DNA of 46,560 nt from an uncultured beta proteobacterium (GCA_903830985.1 CAIKVZ010000305.1:1-46560), one strand, 5' to 3'; positions 1-9,034 are shown, counted from the stretch's first letter. Notes: a model not told the origin generated them from the letters alone. Made by a program: numbers and translations.

Positions 1-113
1 AGATCCAGGTCACCGCCGGGATCAATGACTGCAGCCTGAAGGGTCTCATCGCACCAGACGATGGAGCAGTTTTGCTGGAAAGGGGTGACGGGGACGGTGA
101 GGTAATTGAGCAT
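1..113 (-). CDS. MBL-fold hydrolase, GloC/YcbL-like (N-terminal fragment)
   Basis: Read on the minus strand from the ATG at 113, the first 37 codons give MLNYLTVPVTPFQQNCSIVW, followed within a few residues by a VIDPGGD motif. This is the start of YcbL/GloC-type metallo-beta-lactamase-fold proteins (glyoxalase II-like thioesterases), which open with a short strand, a QNC motif and then D-PGGD. The metal-binding HxHxDH motif would lie to the left of the window, so catalysis cannot be checked. The gene lies 66 bp downstream of the hybrid kinase on the same strand and may share its transcript. The family call is good; the exact substrate (S-lactoylglutathione-type thioesters) is inferred from the family. 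Confidence 0.75.
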   Translation of the reverse strand, partial: MLNYLTVPVTPFQQNCSIVWCDETLQAAVIDPGGDLD

Positions 114-179
114 GGTGGGTACGGTTTTTTTGGCAACTGTGTGTCGAATTCTGCCAGCTGAAGTCGGCCGTCCTTGGCT

Positions 180-2942
180 TCAGGCGAGCGTCTTGGTGGC
201 AAGCAGCAGCGCAGTCAGCGAGGCGTTCACCATCTCGGCCAATTCCGGTTCGCGCGCCAGTGCGCTGTCGGCCCGGGTTGCATCCCCGCAGACCGTTTCG
301 AGTTCCGCAGCGAGTCTGGACAGCGGCATGGCGCCAAGCGTTGCCGCTGTTCCCTTGAGCGTATGCATCTGGCGCTCAGCGTCCGGCAGCAGCGATGCGG
401 ACAGCGCGCGGCGGTATTGCGGCACAACGTTGCGCAGGTCCTCCTCGAATTGAGTCGCCAATTCCAGGTAGATATCCTTCAAATCGCCCAGTTGGCTCAG
501 CGCCCTGTCCACATCAATCATCAGCGCCGTCGTGTTCACGGCAACGCCGGTCGACAGTGCCGACAAGGTCGGGGCATCATCAAGGGGACCGGTTGAGCTT
601 TCAAGTGGTTCAAATCCGGTTATTCGCAGCAGGAGTTGGACCAGATGACCGAGGTCAAACGGCTTGCCGATGTGATCGTTCATGCCAGCGCTCAGGCATT
701 CCTCCCTGTCGCTGGCCATCGCGTTGGCGGTCATGGCAATGATGGGGATATTCTCCAGCCCCAAGTCCTTGCGGATCACCCGGGTGGCGGTGAAGCCGTC
801 CATGACGGGCATTTGCACGTCCATCAGGACCGCATGGAAGCCCTGTGTATTGCGGGCCTGCGTCAAGGCCGAAACGGCAACCAGGCCGTTGTCCGCCAAT
901 TGCACCTCGGCGCCCTCGGCCACCAGCAACTCGCGCGCCACTTGCTGATTGATCAAATTGTCCTCCACCACCAGCAGGCGCATCCCTTTAAGACGCACTT
1001 GCGGTTTGCCTGCGCCCCGCTCCTTGTTGCGGAATGCATTGCCCCCGGCCCGCACGTCGTTCACCACCTCCCTGAGCATGGCAGAAGTGACCGGTTTGGC
1101 CAGATAGGCATTCAAGGCGATCGCGGTGCGCTGTCCGAAGGCTTGGCGGCCGTGCGCCGTCAGCATGACGCAAATGGGCGCTCCAAAGGGCGTACCCAGC
1201 TGGCGCAGCCTGGCCAGGGTTTCCCACCCATCCATCCCCGGCATCTCCCAGTCGACAAAAATCGCCTGATAGGGCGCTTGCTGACTGCTCGCCCGCGCTT
1301 TCACCTTGTCGATCGCTTCCTGGCCGCACGCGGCCACCTCCGTCGTCCAGCCCAGCGAACGCATCATGGACGCCATGATGTCGCGCGCGGTGGCGTTATC
1401 GTCCACCAACAGCGCGTCCAGCGCCTCGGGCTCCTGCGCATGGGGTGACGCCGGGAGCTGCGAAACAGCCTGGGGCAAGCTGATTTCAAAGTGGAAGTCG
1501 CTCCCCTGCCCCAATGCACTGATGACGCTCAGTTCTCCACCCATCAATCCCACCAGCCGCTTGCAAATGGCAAGTCCCAGCCCGGTGCCACCGTAGCGGC
1601 GCGTGGTGGACGCCTCGGCCTGTGAGAAATCGGAAAAAATTCTGGCCTGATTTTCCGGCGCTATGCCTATGCCGCTGTCGCGCACACCGATGCGCAGCCG
1701 GATTGCGCCGGGTCCTTGCTCCAGCACATGCATGTGCACCACCACTTCGCCGCTCTGGGTGAACTTGAGTGCGTTTCCGCCCAGGTTGATCAACACCTGC
1801 TGCAAGCGCATGGAGTCGCCGATCAATGACTTTGGCAACTGCGGATCAATGTCAAACAGCAGTTCTACAGGCTTGTTTCCCAGGTTCGCAGACAGAATCA
1901 CCGACAACTCGCGCAACACGCGTTCGGGCGAGAAAGCTTGTGGATCCAACTCCAGCTTGCCGGCTTCTATCTTGGAAAAGTCCAGAATATCGTTGAGCAG
2001 ACCCAGCATCGACTGGGCAGCGCCTTCGGCCTTGCTGACGTAATCGAACTGGCGCTCATTCAGATCCGTTGCGTGCATCAGCTTGAGCATTCCCAGAATG
2101 GCGTTCATGGGTGTGCGGATTTCGTGGCTCATGTTGGCCAGGAACTGCCCCTTGCTCAGGGTTGCTTGCTCCGCAATGTCGCGCGCCTCCTGCAGGTACT
2201 GCTCATGCTGCACCCGCTGCGTGATGTCGCGATAGCAAAAGACCCGGCCCAGTGTGCGGTCGCGGTCTCGCGCCGGATGTGACACGCATTCGATCACCCT
2301 GCCGTCTGCCAGAAAAAGCTTTTCAAACGTGTCGCCCCCGAGGTCCAGTTTGAGATCGATGGCCTGGCTGAGCGCCGTGGGACTGTCAGAAGTGCCCGGA
2401 CTCTTGAGCAGAATGTTTTCGATGTAAGCCGCAATGCCGTGGTCATCGCGCTCAGCCAGAAGTTGCTCAGGAAGCGCCATCAGGTGCGAGAACCGATGGT
2501 TCATGTTCAGTATCGCACCCTCGTTGTCGGTCAGCAGGATGCCGTCATCGGTCGCTTCCAGGGTGGCTGCCAGGTGCAGCCCGGTGATGTTGACTTCAGG
2601 CTCGATGCGCTCACGTCGCGCCGGGCGTGCTCGCACCCGGAAGAACTCCTGGTGATCTCCCACTCGGTGGACAAATTTACGAATTTCAAACACCGAACCG
2701 TCGCGGCGCTGGTAGCTTCCCTGCGCCTCCATCTGCTGGCTGCTGACGGCCATTTCCTCCCAGAAGAAGAGGTCCGTCAAGGCGCATTCAATATCGCCGA
2801 CAGGCTTGCCCAGCAGTTCCGTCGCTTCGTATCCCAGTTGCTTGTGCGCGGAACTGCTGGCCGCCACGATGCGAAGAGATTGAACATCAAGCAACAACAG
2901 AATCTCGCTCGACGCCTCCAGCAGCAGGGTTTCAAAATTCAT
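180..2942 (-). CDS. Hybrid sensor histidine kinase (PAS-PAS-HisKA-HATPase-REC-REC-HPt)
   Basis: A 920-residue soluble phosphorelay kinase with no convincing membrane segment, so probably cytoplasmic. The order is a PAS-like region (about 8-105), a second PAS (about 125-245), HisKA with phosphoacceptor H273 in [11 protein letters not shown], and HATPase_c with an N box near 386, DSGIGI (422-427) and GGTGLGLAI (451-459). Two receivers follow, with D564 (VDWEMPGMDG) and D708 (MDVQMPVMDG), and a C-terminal HPt with H860 (MHTLKGTA). All phosphotransfer residues are present, so the relay should be intact. Its start codon overlaps the stop of the upstream HD-GYP gene by 4 bp (ATGA), which implies translational coupling and a shared role in c-di-GMP control. 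The signal is unknown. Confidence 0.93.
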   Translation of the reverse strand: MNFETLLLEASSEILLLLDVQSLRIVAASSSAHKQLGYEATELLGKPVGDIECALTDLFFWEEMAVSSQQMEAQGSYQRRDGSVFEIRKFVHRVGDHQEFFRVRARPARRERIEPEVNITGLHLAATLEATDDGILLTDNEGAILNMNHRFSHLMALPEQLLAERDDHGIAAYIENILLKSPGTSDSPTALSQAIDLKLDLGGDTFEKLFLADGRVIECVSHPARDRDRTLGRVFCYRDITQRVQHEQYLQEARDIAEQATLSKGQFLANMSHEIRTPMNAILGMLKLMHATDLNERQFDYVSKAEGAAQSMLGLLNDILDFSKIEAGKLELDPQAFSPERVLRELSVILSANLGNKPVELLFDIDPQLPKSLIGDSMRLQQVLINLGGNALKFTQSGEVVVHMHVLEQGPGAIRLRIGVRDSGIGIAPENQARIFSDFSQAEASTTRRYGGTGLGLAICKRLVGLMGGELSVISALGQGSDFHFEISLPQAVSQLPASPHAQEPEALDALLVDDNATARDIMASMMRSLGWTTEVAACGQEAIDKVKARASSQQAPYQAIFVDWEMPGMDGWETLARLRQLGTPFGAPICVMLTAHGRQAFGQRTAIALNAYLAKPVTSAMLREVVNDVRAGGNAFRNKERGAGKPQVRLKGMRLLVVEDNLINQQVARELLVAEGAEVQLADNGLVAVSALTQARNTQGFHAVLMDVQMPVMDGFTATRVIRKDLGLENIPIIAMTANAMASDREECLSAGMNDHIGKPFDLGHLVQLLLRITGFEPLESSTGPLDDAPTLSALSTGVAVNTTALMIDVDRALSQLGDLKDIYLELATQFEEDLRNVVPQYRRALSASLLPDAERQMHTLKGTAATLGAMPLSRLAAELETVCGDATRADSALAREPELAEMVNASLTALLLATKTLA

Positions 2943-4264
2943 GAGACTGCTCCATTAGGCGCTGTGCCACTGCCGTTAAAGAAATAGGTGATCCGCTTGC
3001 GCGGGTTCAGATAGGCGGCGACTTTGGGTGACAGCAATGCCGGGCGAATTGACTTGAGAATCTGCAGATCGGTCTCGATTTCGAGATTGATCGTGATCGC
3101 TTCATCTTTTGGCACGGACTCGTCATACACCAACACCGAGGGCCTGAGTGGTCTTTTGGGGTTGACCGAAGTCACCACCCCAAATGATCCATTGGAAAGT
3201 TGCACGATGGATCCTGGGGGGTGCACCCCAAGGCTGCGAATCAGCAATTGCAATGCGCGCATTTCGAACTTCGCACGGCAGTGCGCAAACATGTAGGACA
3301 GTGCTTCGTGTGGCGTCAGCGCCTTGGAGATGTCTATCGGGTTGCACAGGTTGTCGTAGTAATTCACGAGCGAAACAACACGGGCACCGGGGGTCATCTC
3401 TTCCAATTTCATCCCCCTGGGATAGCCGCTGCCATCGGTGAATTCATGGTGTTGCGCCAGAATTGCAAGTGCATGCGCAGATAAGCCGACTCTCTTGCCA
3501 AGAGCGACGCCAAGTTCGACGTGGCTTGCCCGGAAATTGCGCTCCGCCTTGGACGCCTCGGCGGGTGGCCGTTTCACGATCCGATCGGGAATTTCGTTGA
3601 GTCCGATGTCGTGCAGCAGTGCACCCACGCAAACTTCACGCGCAATTTCCGGAGCAAGGCCGATCTCCCTGGCCATCATCATCGCCAGTATGGCAACGTT
3701 CAGGCTGTGGAAATAGACGTCTTCAGCCCCGGGCTTTTCACCCATCACATGCACGGTGGCTTCCGGACTTTCCAGGAAGGCTGATGCCATCTCGCCAACC
3801 AATAAACCCACATCCTCCAGCGTCTCCCTGGGGCGCGACACGATGTTCCGGTTCATGTTCTTGATGACAACTCCGGCCTTGGAAAAAGCCTTCTCCACGC
3901 GATCCACATTTTCCCGCCGCTGCCGGATCAGTTCCTGGCGTTGACGTTGCAGTACCAGCACAGGGTCCGTCGGGGTCTGCGCAGCACTTGTGTCCGCCTC
4001 AGTGGGAGCGGGAATTTCATTGGCAACCGGCGTTGGCGCGGTAACAAGGCCCGGTGCCGGATCGCTTCGCAGGGGGTCAAACCTGTATCTTGGCAATTTC
4101 AGCGCGCGCAACTCGCGAACCTGGTCCTCGCTGCGCACCTTGAAGCTGTTGAGCGTAAAAGAGTGCTTGAACCATGGCAAATCCAGGGTGACAAAGGCAC
4201 CGACGAACAGTTGCTCGGGAGACAGATAGGCAGATTCCGCTGCGTCGTCGCTTGGCATTGTCAT
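2939..4264 (-). CDS. DUF3391 + HD-GYP cyclic-di-GMP phosphodiesterase
   Basis: This predicts a c-di-GMP phosphodiesterase of 441 residues from the ATG at 4264 (a second ATG at 4258 is possible). The open frame continues to 4537, but the extra residues look non-coding, and the DUF3391 motif (LSPEQLFVGAFVTLDLPWF) begins just after the chosen start. The linker at about 65-105 is Pro/Ala/Thr-rich and is followed by a charged helix. The HD-GYP domain shows H218-D219 in LLHDIGL and HHEFTDGSGYP at about 272-282. The C-terminal YLNPRKRITYF motif is shared with the paralogue at 25793-27073. It is first in a two-gene unit with the hybrid kinase (ATGA overlap). The RBS is weak (AGAAAGAA). Confidence 0.9.
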   Translation of the reverse strand: MTMPSDDAAESAYLSPEQLFVGAFVTLDLPWFKHSFTLNSFKVRSEDQVRELRALKLPRYRFDPLRSDPAPGLVTAPTPVANEIPAPTEADTSAAQTPTDPVLVLQRQRQELIRQRRENVDRVEKAFSKAGVVIKNMNRNIVSRPRETLEDVGLLVGEMASAFLESPEATVHVMGEKPGAEDVYFHSLNVAILAMMMAREIGLAPEIAREVCVGALLHDIGLNEIPDRIVKRPPAEASKAERNFRASHVELGVALGKRVGLSAHALAILAQHHEFTDGSGYPRGMKLEEMTPGARVVSLVNYYDNLCNPIDISKALTPHEALSYMFAHCRAKFEMRALQLLIRSLGVHPPGSIVQLSNGSFGVVTSVNPKRPLRPSVLVYDESVPKDEAITINLEIETDLQILKSIRPALLSPKVAAYLNPRKRITYFFNGSGTAPNGAVS

Positions 4265-4567
4265 TTCTTTCTGTGCTGTGCCATCGTGCCCTGCGGCGCA
4301 AGGGAACTGGCGGGTTGCAGACTGTTTTAAAAAGTGGTTGAGCGAGACGGGAACATTTGCGCAGCGGGCGACGACATCATGGGGCGCTTGGTCCACGCTC
4401 GGAGAGCATAAAGCATTTGTATATCGACCCTGGACCAGCGAGGGGAATAACTCCGACAGGAGCATTCGATCGGGATTCCCGATGTGCCGCAAACGGCTGG
4501 CTTCGACGAAATGGGGGCAGCTTGCTGCTCTGCGCAAGGCTGTCCGCGGCAGTGCCGACCGATCGCC
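4265..4567. other. Intergenic region upstream of the HD-GYP gene
   Basis: About 300 bp with no credible gene. The frame that extends the HD-GYP ORF through here lacks any domain similarity I recognise. It should hold the promoter of the HD-GYP/kinase pair and the 3' end of the dehydrogenase transcript. No intrinsic terminator with a T-tract is visible. The only notable structure is the 15-bp inverted repeat at 4469-4483. Confidence 0.5.
4469..4483. repeat. 15-bp inverted repeat, possible operator
   Basis: ATCGGGA-T-TCCCGAT is a perfect 7+1+7 inverted repeat, about 205 bp upstream of the HD-GYP start codon and about 85 bp past the stop of the dehydrogenase gene. It is too short and lacks the T-run needed for a terminator, so a protein-binding site is the likelier reading. 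No regulator is identified. Confidence 0.4.
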
Positions 4568-5548
4568 TCAGCCCAGTGGCCGCACCAATAGCCGCCCATC
4601 CAGCCAGGCCTGCAGGCATTCCGTCACGCCCGCAGCAAAGCGCTGAAACACCTGCTCGGTGACAAAGCCCAGGTGCGGCGTGAGCAATACGTTGGGCAAC
4701 TGGCGCAAGGGCGCATCCAGAGGCAAGGGCTCCACATCGAACACGTCCAGCACGGCCAAGCCGGGGCAGCCCTGTTGCAGCGCCTGCACCAGCGCCGCGG
4801 TGTCGATCAATTCGGCGCGTGAGGTGTTGACCAGCAGGCAGCCGGGCTGCATCAGCGCCAGGCGTTCGGCGTTCAACAAGTGGCGGGTCGCGGGTGTCAC
4901 CACCATGTGCAGGCTGACGACGCTGGAGGTTGCCAGCAGTTCATCCAGCGGCACAAAACCCACGCCATGCGCCTGCGCCCGCTCGACCGTCATGCGCGGG
5001 CTCCACGTCACAACCTCCATGCCCAGCGCATTGCCGACCCGTGCCACACGAGCGCCAATTTCCCCCAGACCGATCAGGCCCAGACGCTGCCCTGCCAGCG
5101 TCTGCGGCAGGGGCTCGGCCGCGTCGCTGCGCCACTGGCCTTCGCGCAGCCGCCTGGTATGGCTGGCCAACTGCTTACTGGCCGCCAGGATCAAAGCCCA
5201 GGTCAACTCGCAGGTGCTGTCCTTGGACGGACCGAACTCGGTGTGGCTCACAGGGATGCCGCGCGCGGCCAGCGCTGCCAGATCCAGCCTGGCGTTGCGC
5301 GTGCCGGTGAACACCAGGTAGCGCAGCTTGGGCAATTGGGCCAGCAGCTCTGCGGTGAAGGGCGTGCGGTCGCGCATCAGCACGATGGCATCGGCCTGGG
5401 CCAGCGCCGCGACCAGCGCCGCGCCAATCAAAGGCTCGTGATGCACCGTGACATCCGCCTGGCCGTCGATGGCTTGCCAATCAGCCAGGCGGCGCAGGGC
5501 GCGCTCCCAGTCGTCGAGCACGACGATGCGCGGCTTGCCCAGACTCAT
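4568..5548 (-). CDS. D-2-hydroxyacid dehydrogenase, NAD(P)-dependent
   Basis: A 326-residue member of the D-isomer-specific 2-hydroxyacid dehydrogenase family, which interconverts 2-hydroxyacids and 2-oxoacids with NAD(P)H. The Rossmann glycine motif is GLIGLGEIG (157-165). The catalytic set is R244 (NTSRAELID), E273 (DVFDVEPLP) and H292 (TPHLG). Length and spacing are normal for the family. The start ATG overlaps the stop of the MmgE/PrpD gene by 4 bp (ATGA), so the two are probably translated together. It is the last gene of the GntR-Bug-MmgE/PrpD cluster, suggesting that it handles a hydroxy- or oxo-acid intermediate of the imported compound. The true substrate is unknown; glyoxylate/hydroxypyruvate-type or phosphoglycerate-like acids are possible. 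Confidence 0.9.
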   Translation of the reverse strand: MSLGKPRIVVLDDWERALRRLADWQAIDGQADVTVHHEPLIGAALVAALAQADAIVLMRDRTPFTAELLAQLPKLRYLVFTGTRNARLDLAALAARGIPVSHTEFGPSKDSTCELTWALILAASKQLASHTRRLREGQWRSDAAEPLPQTLAGQRLGLIGLGEIGARVARVGNALGMEVVTWSPRMTVERAQAHGVGFVPLDELLATSSVVSLHMVVTPATRHLLNAERLALMQPGCLLVNTSRAELIDTAALVQALQQGCPGLAVLDVFDVEPLPLDAPLRQLPNVLLTPHLGFVTEQVFQRFAAGVTECLQAWLDGRLLVRPLG

Positions 5549-6924
5549 GGGCGCGCCAGGGTGGTCAGTGCTTGCAGATCCACAGCATCACCAACCGTCC
5601 AGCACGCTGCAAGAAGGTCCGTCGCCTTCGCGGCTCCCAGAACCCTGTCCGACAGACCGTGAAACTTGGCCTCGAGTTGGGCATCGGTCATGGGGTTTTG
5701 CAGCGAGCCGATGGCGTGCTGCACAAAAACATGGACGCGACGCCCGTCCTTCAGCACGGCCGTGACGTCGGCGCTGGCTTCGTCGATCGAATCGTCGACC
5801 GTGGCCACCACCTTGCGGCGCAACGCCACCATGTCGGCGCGGTTCACCACCTCGTCGGCAAACTCTTCCTCGGCGGCGTGGCCAAAGCTCAGGCCGGCAG
5901 CGCATCCGTGGTAGACGCTGAACTTGGCCTGCAGACCGTCGGCGGGTTCCTTCTTGCCGGTGAGTTCCAGCACCAGCGAATGCACCCTGAGCTCGATGCG
6001 TTCCACCTGCTCCGGCGTCACGCCTTGCGCACGCAATTGCGCGCAGGCGTCGATGCTGGGGTGAATCACGATGCCGCAGGCAAAGGGCTTGTAGCTGTTG
6101 AAAGAGATCTCGAAACGCTGGCCCAACTCGCCGGTGATTTCCGACCAATCGTTCTTGGTCGAGACGGTCTGCATCATGCCGCGCGGCGCCTCCAGCGCCT
6201 TGGCGCTGGCGCTGAAACCTTTGGACGCGAGCAAGGCCGACATCAGCCCAGCGCGCGCCGCAGCACCCGGGTGAAAGGGTTTGGTCATGCTGCCGAACTG
6301 CTCGCGCATGCCCACCGGCTGCGAGGCCGCAATGCCCAGCGCCATGGCGGTTTGCGGCACGTCCAGGCCGAGCAGTCGGGCACAGGCCGCAGCCGCGCCC
6401 AGGGTGCCGGTGGAGCCCGTGATGTGCCAGCCACGGTCGTAGTGGTCCGGGTACATGGCGTTGCCCACGCGGCATGAAACGTCGATGCCGATCACCAGTG
6501 CATCGAGCATGGCGCGGCCGCTGGCGCCCGTGTGTTCGGCCAGCGCCAGCAGCGCCGATGCCACGGGACCTGCCGGATGGATGATGGTCCTGAGGTGCGT
6601 GTCATCAAAGTCAAAGGTGTGCGAGGTGATGCCGTTGATCAGCGCCGCACTCGCCATGTCCACCTTTTCGCTGCGTCCGGGCAGCGTGGCTTGCGCCGCC
6701 GGTTGCAGCATCGTCACTGCGGCCAGGGCCGCGTCGGCGGCCTCGTGGTGCGAGGCTCCCACGGCGCAGCCCAGCCAGTTCATGAAGGTGCGGTGCGCCT
6801 CATGCTCGACCGCAGCGCTCCAGCCACCTTGCAGGTAACCGGGGTGGGTGGCGACAAACTGCGCCAGGATCTGGGTGACGGGGGGGGCATTGTGGTCGGC
6901 AGCGACCTGGGTATTGCGGGCCAT
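5545..6924 (-). CDS. MmgE/PrpD family protein
   Basis: A 459-residue MmgE/PrpD-fold protein, the family of 2-methylcitrate dehydratase PrpD and cis-aconitate decarboxylase-like enzymes, which act on di- and tricarboxylic acids. Recognisable stretches are NWLGCAVGASHHEAAD near the N terminus, FDFDDTH at about 103-109, and GITSHTFDF. The open frame runs on to 7200, but the residues upstream of 6924 are Arg/Ala/Gly-rich out-of-frame sequence antisense to the Bug gene, so the ATG at 6924 (MARNTQVAAD) is chosen. It lies between a Bug solute receptor and a 2-hydroxyacid dehydrogenase. Such neighbours are common for MmgE/PrpD genes outside the methylcitrate cycle, and no prpB or prpC is nearby, so a methylcitrate role is unlikely. 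Confidence 0.88.
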   Translation of the reverse strand: MARNTQVAADHNAPPVTQILAQFVATHPGYLQGGWSAAVEHEAHRTFMNWLGCAVGASHHEAADAALAAVTMLQPAAQATLPGRSEKVDMASAALINGITSHTFDFDDTHLRTIIHPAGPVASALLALAEHTGASGRAMLDALVIGIDVSCRVGNAMYPDHYDRGWHITGSTGTLGAAAACARLLGLDVPQTAMALGIAASQPVGMREQFGSMTKPFHPGAAARAGLMSALLASKGFSASAKALEAPRGMMQTVSTKNDWSEITGELGQRFEISFNSYKPFACGIVIHPSIDACAQLRAQGVTPEQVERIELRVHSLVLELTGKKEPADGLQAKFSVYHGCAAGLSFGHAAEEEFADEVVNRADMVALRRKVVATVDDSIDEASADVTAVLKDGRRVHVFVQHAIGSLQNPMTDAQLEAKFHGLSDRVLGAAKATDLLAACWTVGDAVDLQALTTLARP

Positions 6925-6974
6925 GGTGTCTTTCGGCAAGGTTGAAATGGGTGGAAATTTGTGCGGGTGATTTT

Positions 6975-7946
6975 TCAGCTGTCGAGCTGAATGCCGCGCG
7001 CCTTGGCCAACTGGGTCCAACGGGCGATGTCGGCCACGATGAACGCGCCGAACTGCGCCGGCGTCATGACGGTGGGTTCGACCGCCTCGACCGCCAGTTT
7101 CTCGCGCAGGTCGGTGGCGCGCAGCACGGCACCCAGGGTTTCGTTGAGCAGCTTCACGATGGGCGCAGGGATGCCGGCAGGACCAACCACGCCGTACCAC
7201 TGCTGCGCGTCAAAGCCCTTGAAGCCGGATTCATCCAGCGTCGGCAGGTCCTTGAACTGGGGATGGCGTTTGAGGCCCGTCACGGCCAGAGGCCGCACCC
7301 GGCCCGAGCGGATGTGCGGCATGGCAGCAGCCAGCCCCGGGAACATGGCCTGCGTCTGGCCACCGATCAGATCGATGAAGGCCGGTGCAATGCCGCGGTA
7401 CGGGATGTGCACCATGAAGGTGTTCAACTGCTGCTTGAACAACTCCATGGTCAGGTGGGTGAGAGAGCCGGCACCGGCCGAACCGTAGCTCAGCTTGCCG
7501 GGATTCTTGCGCAGGTACTCGATGAACTCCTTGATGTTCTTCACCGGCAGCGCGGCGTTGACGACCAGTACATTGGGCGTGCCGCCAATCATGCCGATGG
7601 GCGTGAAATCCTTGACCGCGTCGTAGGGCAGCTTGCGCGTGGCCGGGCTGGTGCCGTGCGTTCCCACATAGCCCTGCATCAGGGTGTAGCCATCGGGTGC
7701 GGCCCGCGCCGTGGCTTGGGAGGCAATGACGCCGCCTCCGCCGCCCTGGTTGTCGACCACGAAGGTCTGCTTGAGCAGCACGCCCCAGCGATCGGTCACC
7801 GTGCGCCCGATCATGTCGCTGCCACCGCCCGCGGCCACCGGAACGATGTAACGTATGGATTTGGCCGGGTAGGCGGCTTGCGCCATGGACAGGCCGGGCA
7901 GGCCCAGCAGCACGGGTGCTGCCTGGAGCAGGCTACGTCGTTTCAT
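6975..7946 (-). CDS. Bug/TctC-family tripartite tricarboxylate receptor protein
   Basis: A 323-residue periplasmic solute-binding protein of the Bug (TctC) family. It has an N-terminal signal peptide (MKRRSLLQAAPVLLG... with a cleavage-like AQAAYP near 22-26) and the family opening PAKSIRYIVPVAAGGGSDMIGR. The later YGSAGAGSLTHLTMELFKQ stretch is also typical. Bug proteins bind carboxylates or amides and may work with a TctAB membrane pair, often encoded elsewhere; none is seen here. The start lies 14 bp inside the 3' end of the GntR gene, so the genes overlap and should be co-transcribed. The ligand is unknown; the downstream enzymes suggest a hydroxy- or polycarboxylic acid. Confidence 0.92.
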   Translation of the reverse strand: MKRRSLLQAAPVLLGLPGLSMAQAAYPAKSIRYIVPVAAGGGSDMIGRTVTDRWGVLLKQTFVVDNQGGGGGVIASQATARAAPDGYTLMQGYVGTHGTSPATRKLPYDAVKDFTPIGMIGGTPNVLVVNAALPVKNIKEFIEYLRKNPGKLSYGSAGAGSLTHLTMELFKQQLNTFMVHIPYRGIAPAFIDLIGGQTQAMFPGLAAAMPHIRSGRVRPLAVTGLKRHPQFKDLPTLDESGFKGFDAQQWYGVVGPAGIPAPIVKLLNETLGAVLRATDLREKLAVEAVEPTVMTPAQFGAFIVADIARWTQLAKARGIQLDS

Positions 7947-8697
7947 TTTTTGTCTCCGATGAATTCAAGGAACTTCTTTCTTCATGGCCGGCCTGCGAGC
8001 CGCTGCTCAGGCGGGAATGCGCGTCGCTGACGTGGCGTGCCATCAGCGCTTCACACAGCAAGGCATCGCCCTTGCGCACCGCCTGGACGATCTTGAGGTG
8101 TTCGGCAATGGACACCTGCATGCCGATGTCCTGCGACAGATTCTTCAGGCGCGACAGGTGCAGCTTTTGCACGATGCCGCGGTAAGTTTCGGTCAGCGTC
8201 TGGTTGCCGCAGGCCTCGACCAGCGCCCAATGAAAGCGCAGGTTTTCGCTGTAATAACGCTGCACGGCATGCTGGCGTGCGGCCGCCTTCATCGCCGTGA
8301 CCGAGTCGACCAGCAACGCCAGCAAGGCGCTCTTGCGCGCTTTGGGCAACTGCGCCGTCTGGCGTCCGGCAAAGCCGTCGAGCAGTGCGCGCAGCTGGTA
8401 CAGATCCCGGATTTCGGGCGCATCCAGTTGACGCACGAAGACGCCTGAATTCTTTCGCGCCACCACCAGGCCGGAACTCTCCAGCTCGCGCAAGGCCTCC
8501 CGCACCGGCACGCGCGACACGCCCAGGCGTGTGGCGACATCGGGCTCGTTGATGCGTTGCCCCGGCGCCAGCGCGCCATTCAGGATGTGCGCCAGCATGT
8601 CGTCGCGCACCAGCTTGGCCAGCGAGGTGTCCCGCAGGTCGCTCAGGCGCTGCGGCTGGGCTGCGGGCAACCACGGCAAACTCGTTCGGTCTTTCAT
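7933..8697 (-). CDS. GntR-family transcriptional regulator with FCD domain
   Basis: A 254-residue regulator. The N-terminal winged helix-turn-helix spans about 25-95 (LGVSRVPVREALRELESSGLV is the recognition region), followed by a helical FCD ligand-binding domain (about 100-235) with the typical LRALLDGFAGR and a conserved FHWALVEACGN helix. FCD proteins bind small carboxylates, often with a metal. It heads the unit GntR-Bug-MmgE/PrpD-dehydrogenase and overlaps the Bug start by 14 bp, so it is likely the local repressor controlled by the imported acid. A perfect palindrome (8707-8716) lies 9 bp upstream of the start codon, consistent with autoregulation. The C-terminal tail is rich in Ser, Glu and Asn. 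Confidence 0.92.
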   Translation of the reverse strand: MKDRTSLPWLPAAQPQRLSDLRDTSLAKLVRDDMLAHILNGALAPGQRINEPDVATRLGVSRVPVREALRELESSGLVVARKNSGVFVRQLDAPEIRDLYQLRALLDGFAGRQTAQLPKARKSALLALLVDSVTAMKAAARQHAVQRYYSENLRFHWALVEACGNQTLTETYRGIVQKLHLSRLKNLSQDIGMQVSIAEHLKIVQAVRKGDALLCEALMARHVSDAHSRLSSGSQAGHEERSSLNSSETKNETT

Positions 8698-8706
8698 GAT
8701 CGCATA

Positions 8707-8716
8707 TCGTATACGA
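8707..8716. promoter_or_regulatory. Palindromic GTATAC-centred operator-like site before the GntR gene
   Basis: TCGTATACGA is a perfect 10-bp palindrome beginning 9 bp upstream of the regulator's ATG. GntR/FCD regulators commonly bind short palindromes with a GTATAC or GT-AC core, so this is a good candidate for the autoregulatory operator. It lies where an RBS would normally be, so binding would also mask the start region. Inference from position and symmetry only. Confidence 0.55.
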
Positions 8717-8761
8717 AAATGAGTCCCCAGAGACGAGGGTCAAAGGCTCGACGTCGGCGCC

Positions 8762-9034
8762 TCAGTCCGCTGAACCAAACAGGTCGCCGAGTTTTTTGGC
8801 TGCTTGCGGGTCGGCGTCGGAGTTCATCGGACGTCCCTTGGGATACTCCTCCGCGATCCGGTCCTCCCAGTAAGTCGCCGGGTTGGGTGCGCTGCACAGG
8901 CGCCGGTAGACCTCGGCCGGCACCTGCTTGTAGGCCAGCACGCTCTTGTTGTCCCAATGCAGGTCGAGTTGCTGCGAGGCGCTGTCGTAGTCGGCGCGGC
9001 GGATACGGCCGCTGGTGAAGGTCTTGGTGGGCAT
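8762..9034 (-). CDS. KTSC domain-containing small protein
   Basis: A 90-residue protein matching the KTSC domain pattern. It has a KTFTSGRIRRADYD start, then a strand with LDLHWDNKSVLAYKQVP, then VYRRLCSAPNPATYWEDRIAEEYP. The domain is a small beta-barrel-like module, often stand-alone or fused to nucleic-acid enzymes, with no settled function. The Cys in RLCSAP replaces the usual small residue at that site. It lies between the MBL hydrolase (71 bp upstream) and the GntR gene (64 bp downstream) on the same strand and could be co-transcribed with either. Family membership is likely; function unknown. Confidence 0.8.
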   Translation of the reverse strand: MPTKTFTSGRIRRADYDSASQQLDLHWDNKSVLAYKQVPAEVYRRLCSAPNPATYWEDRIAEEYPKGRPMNSDADPQAAKKLGDLFGSAD

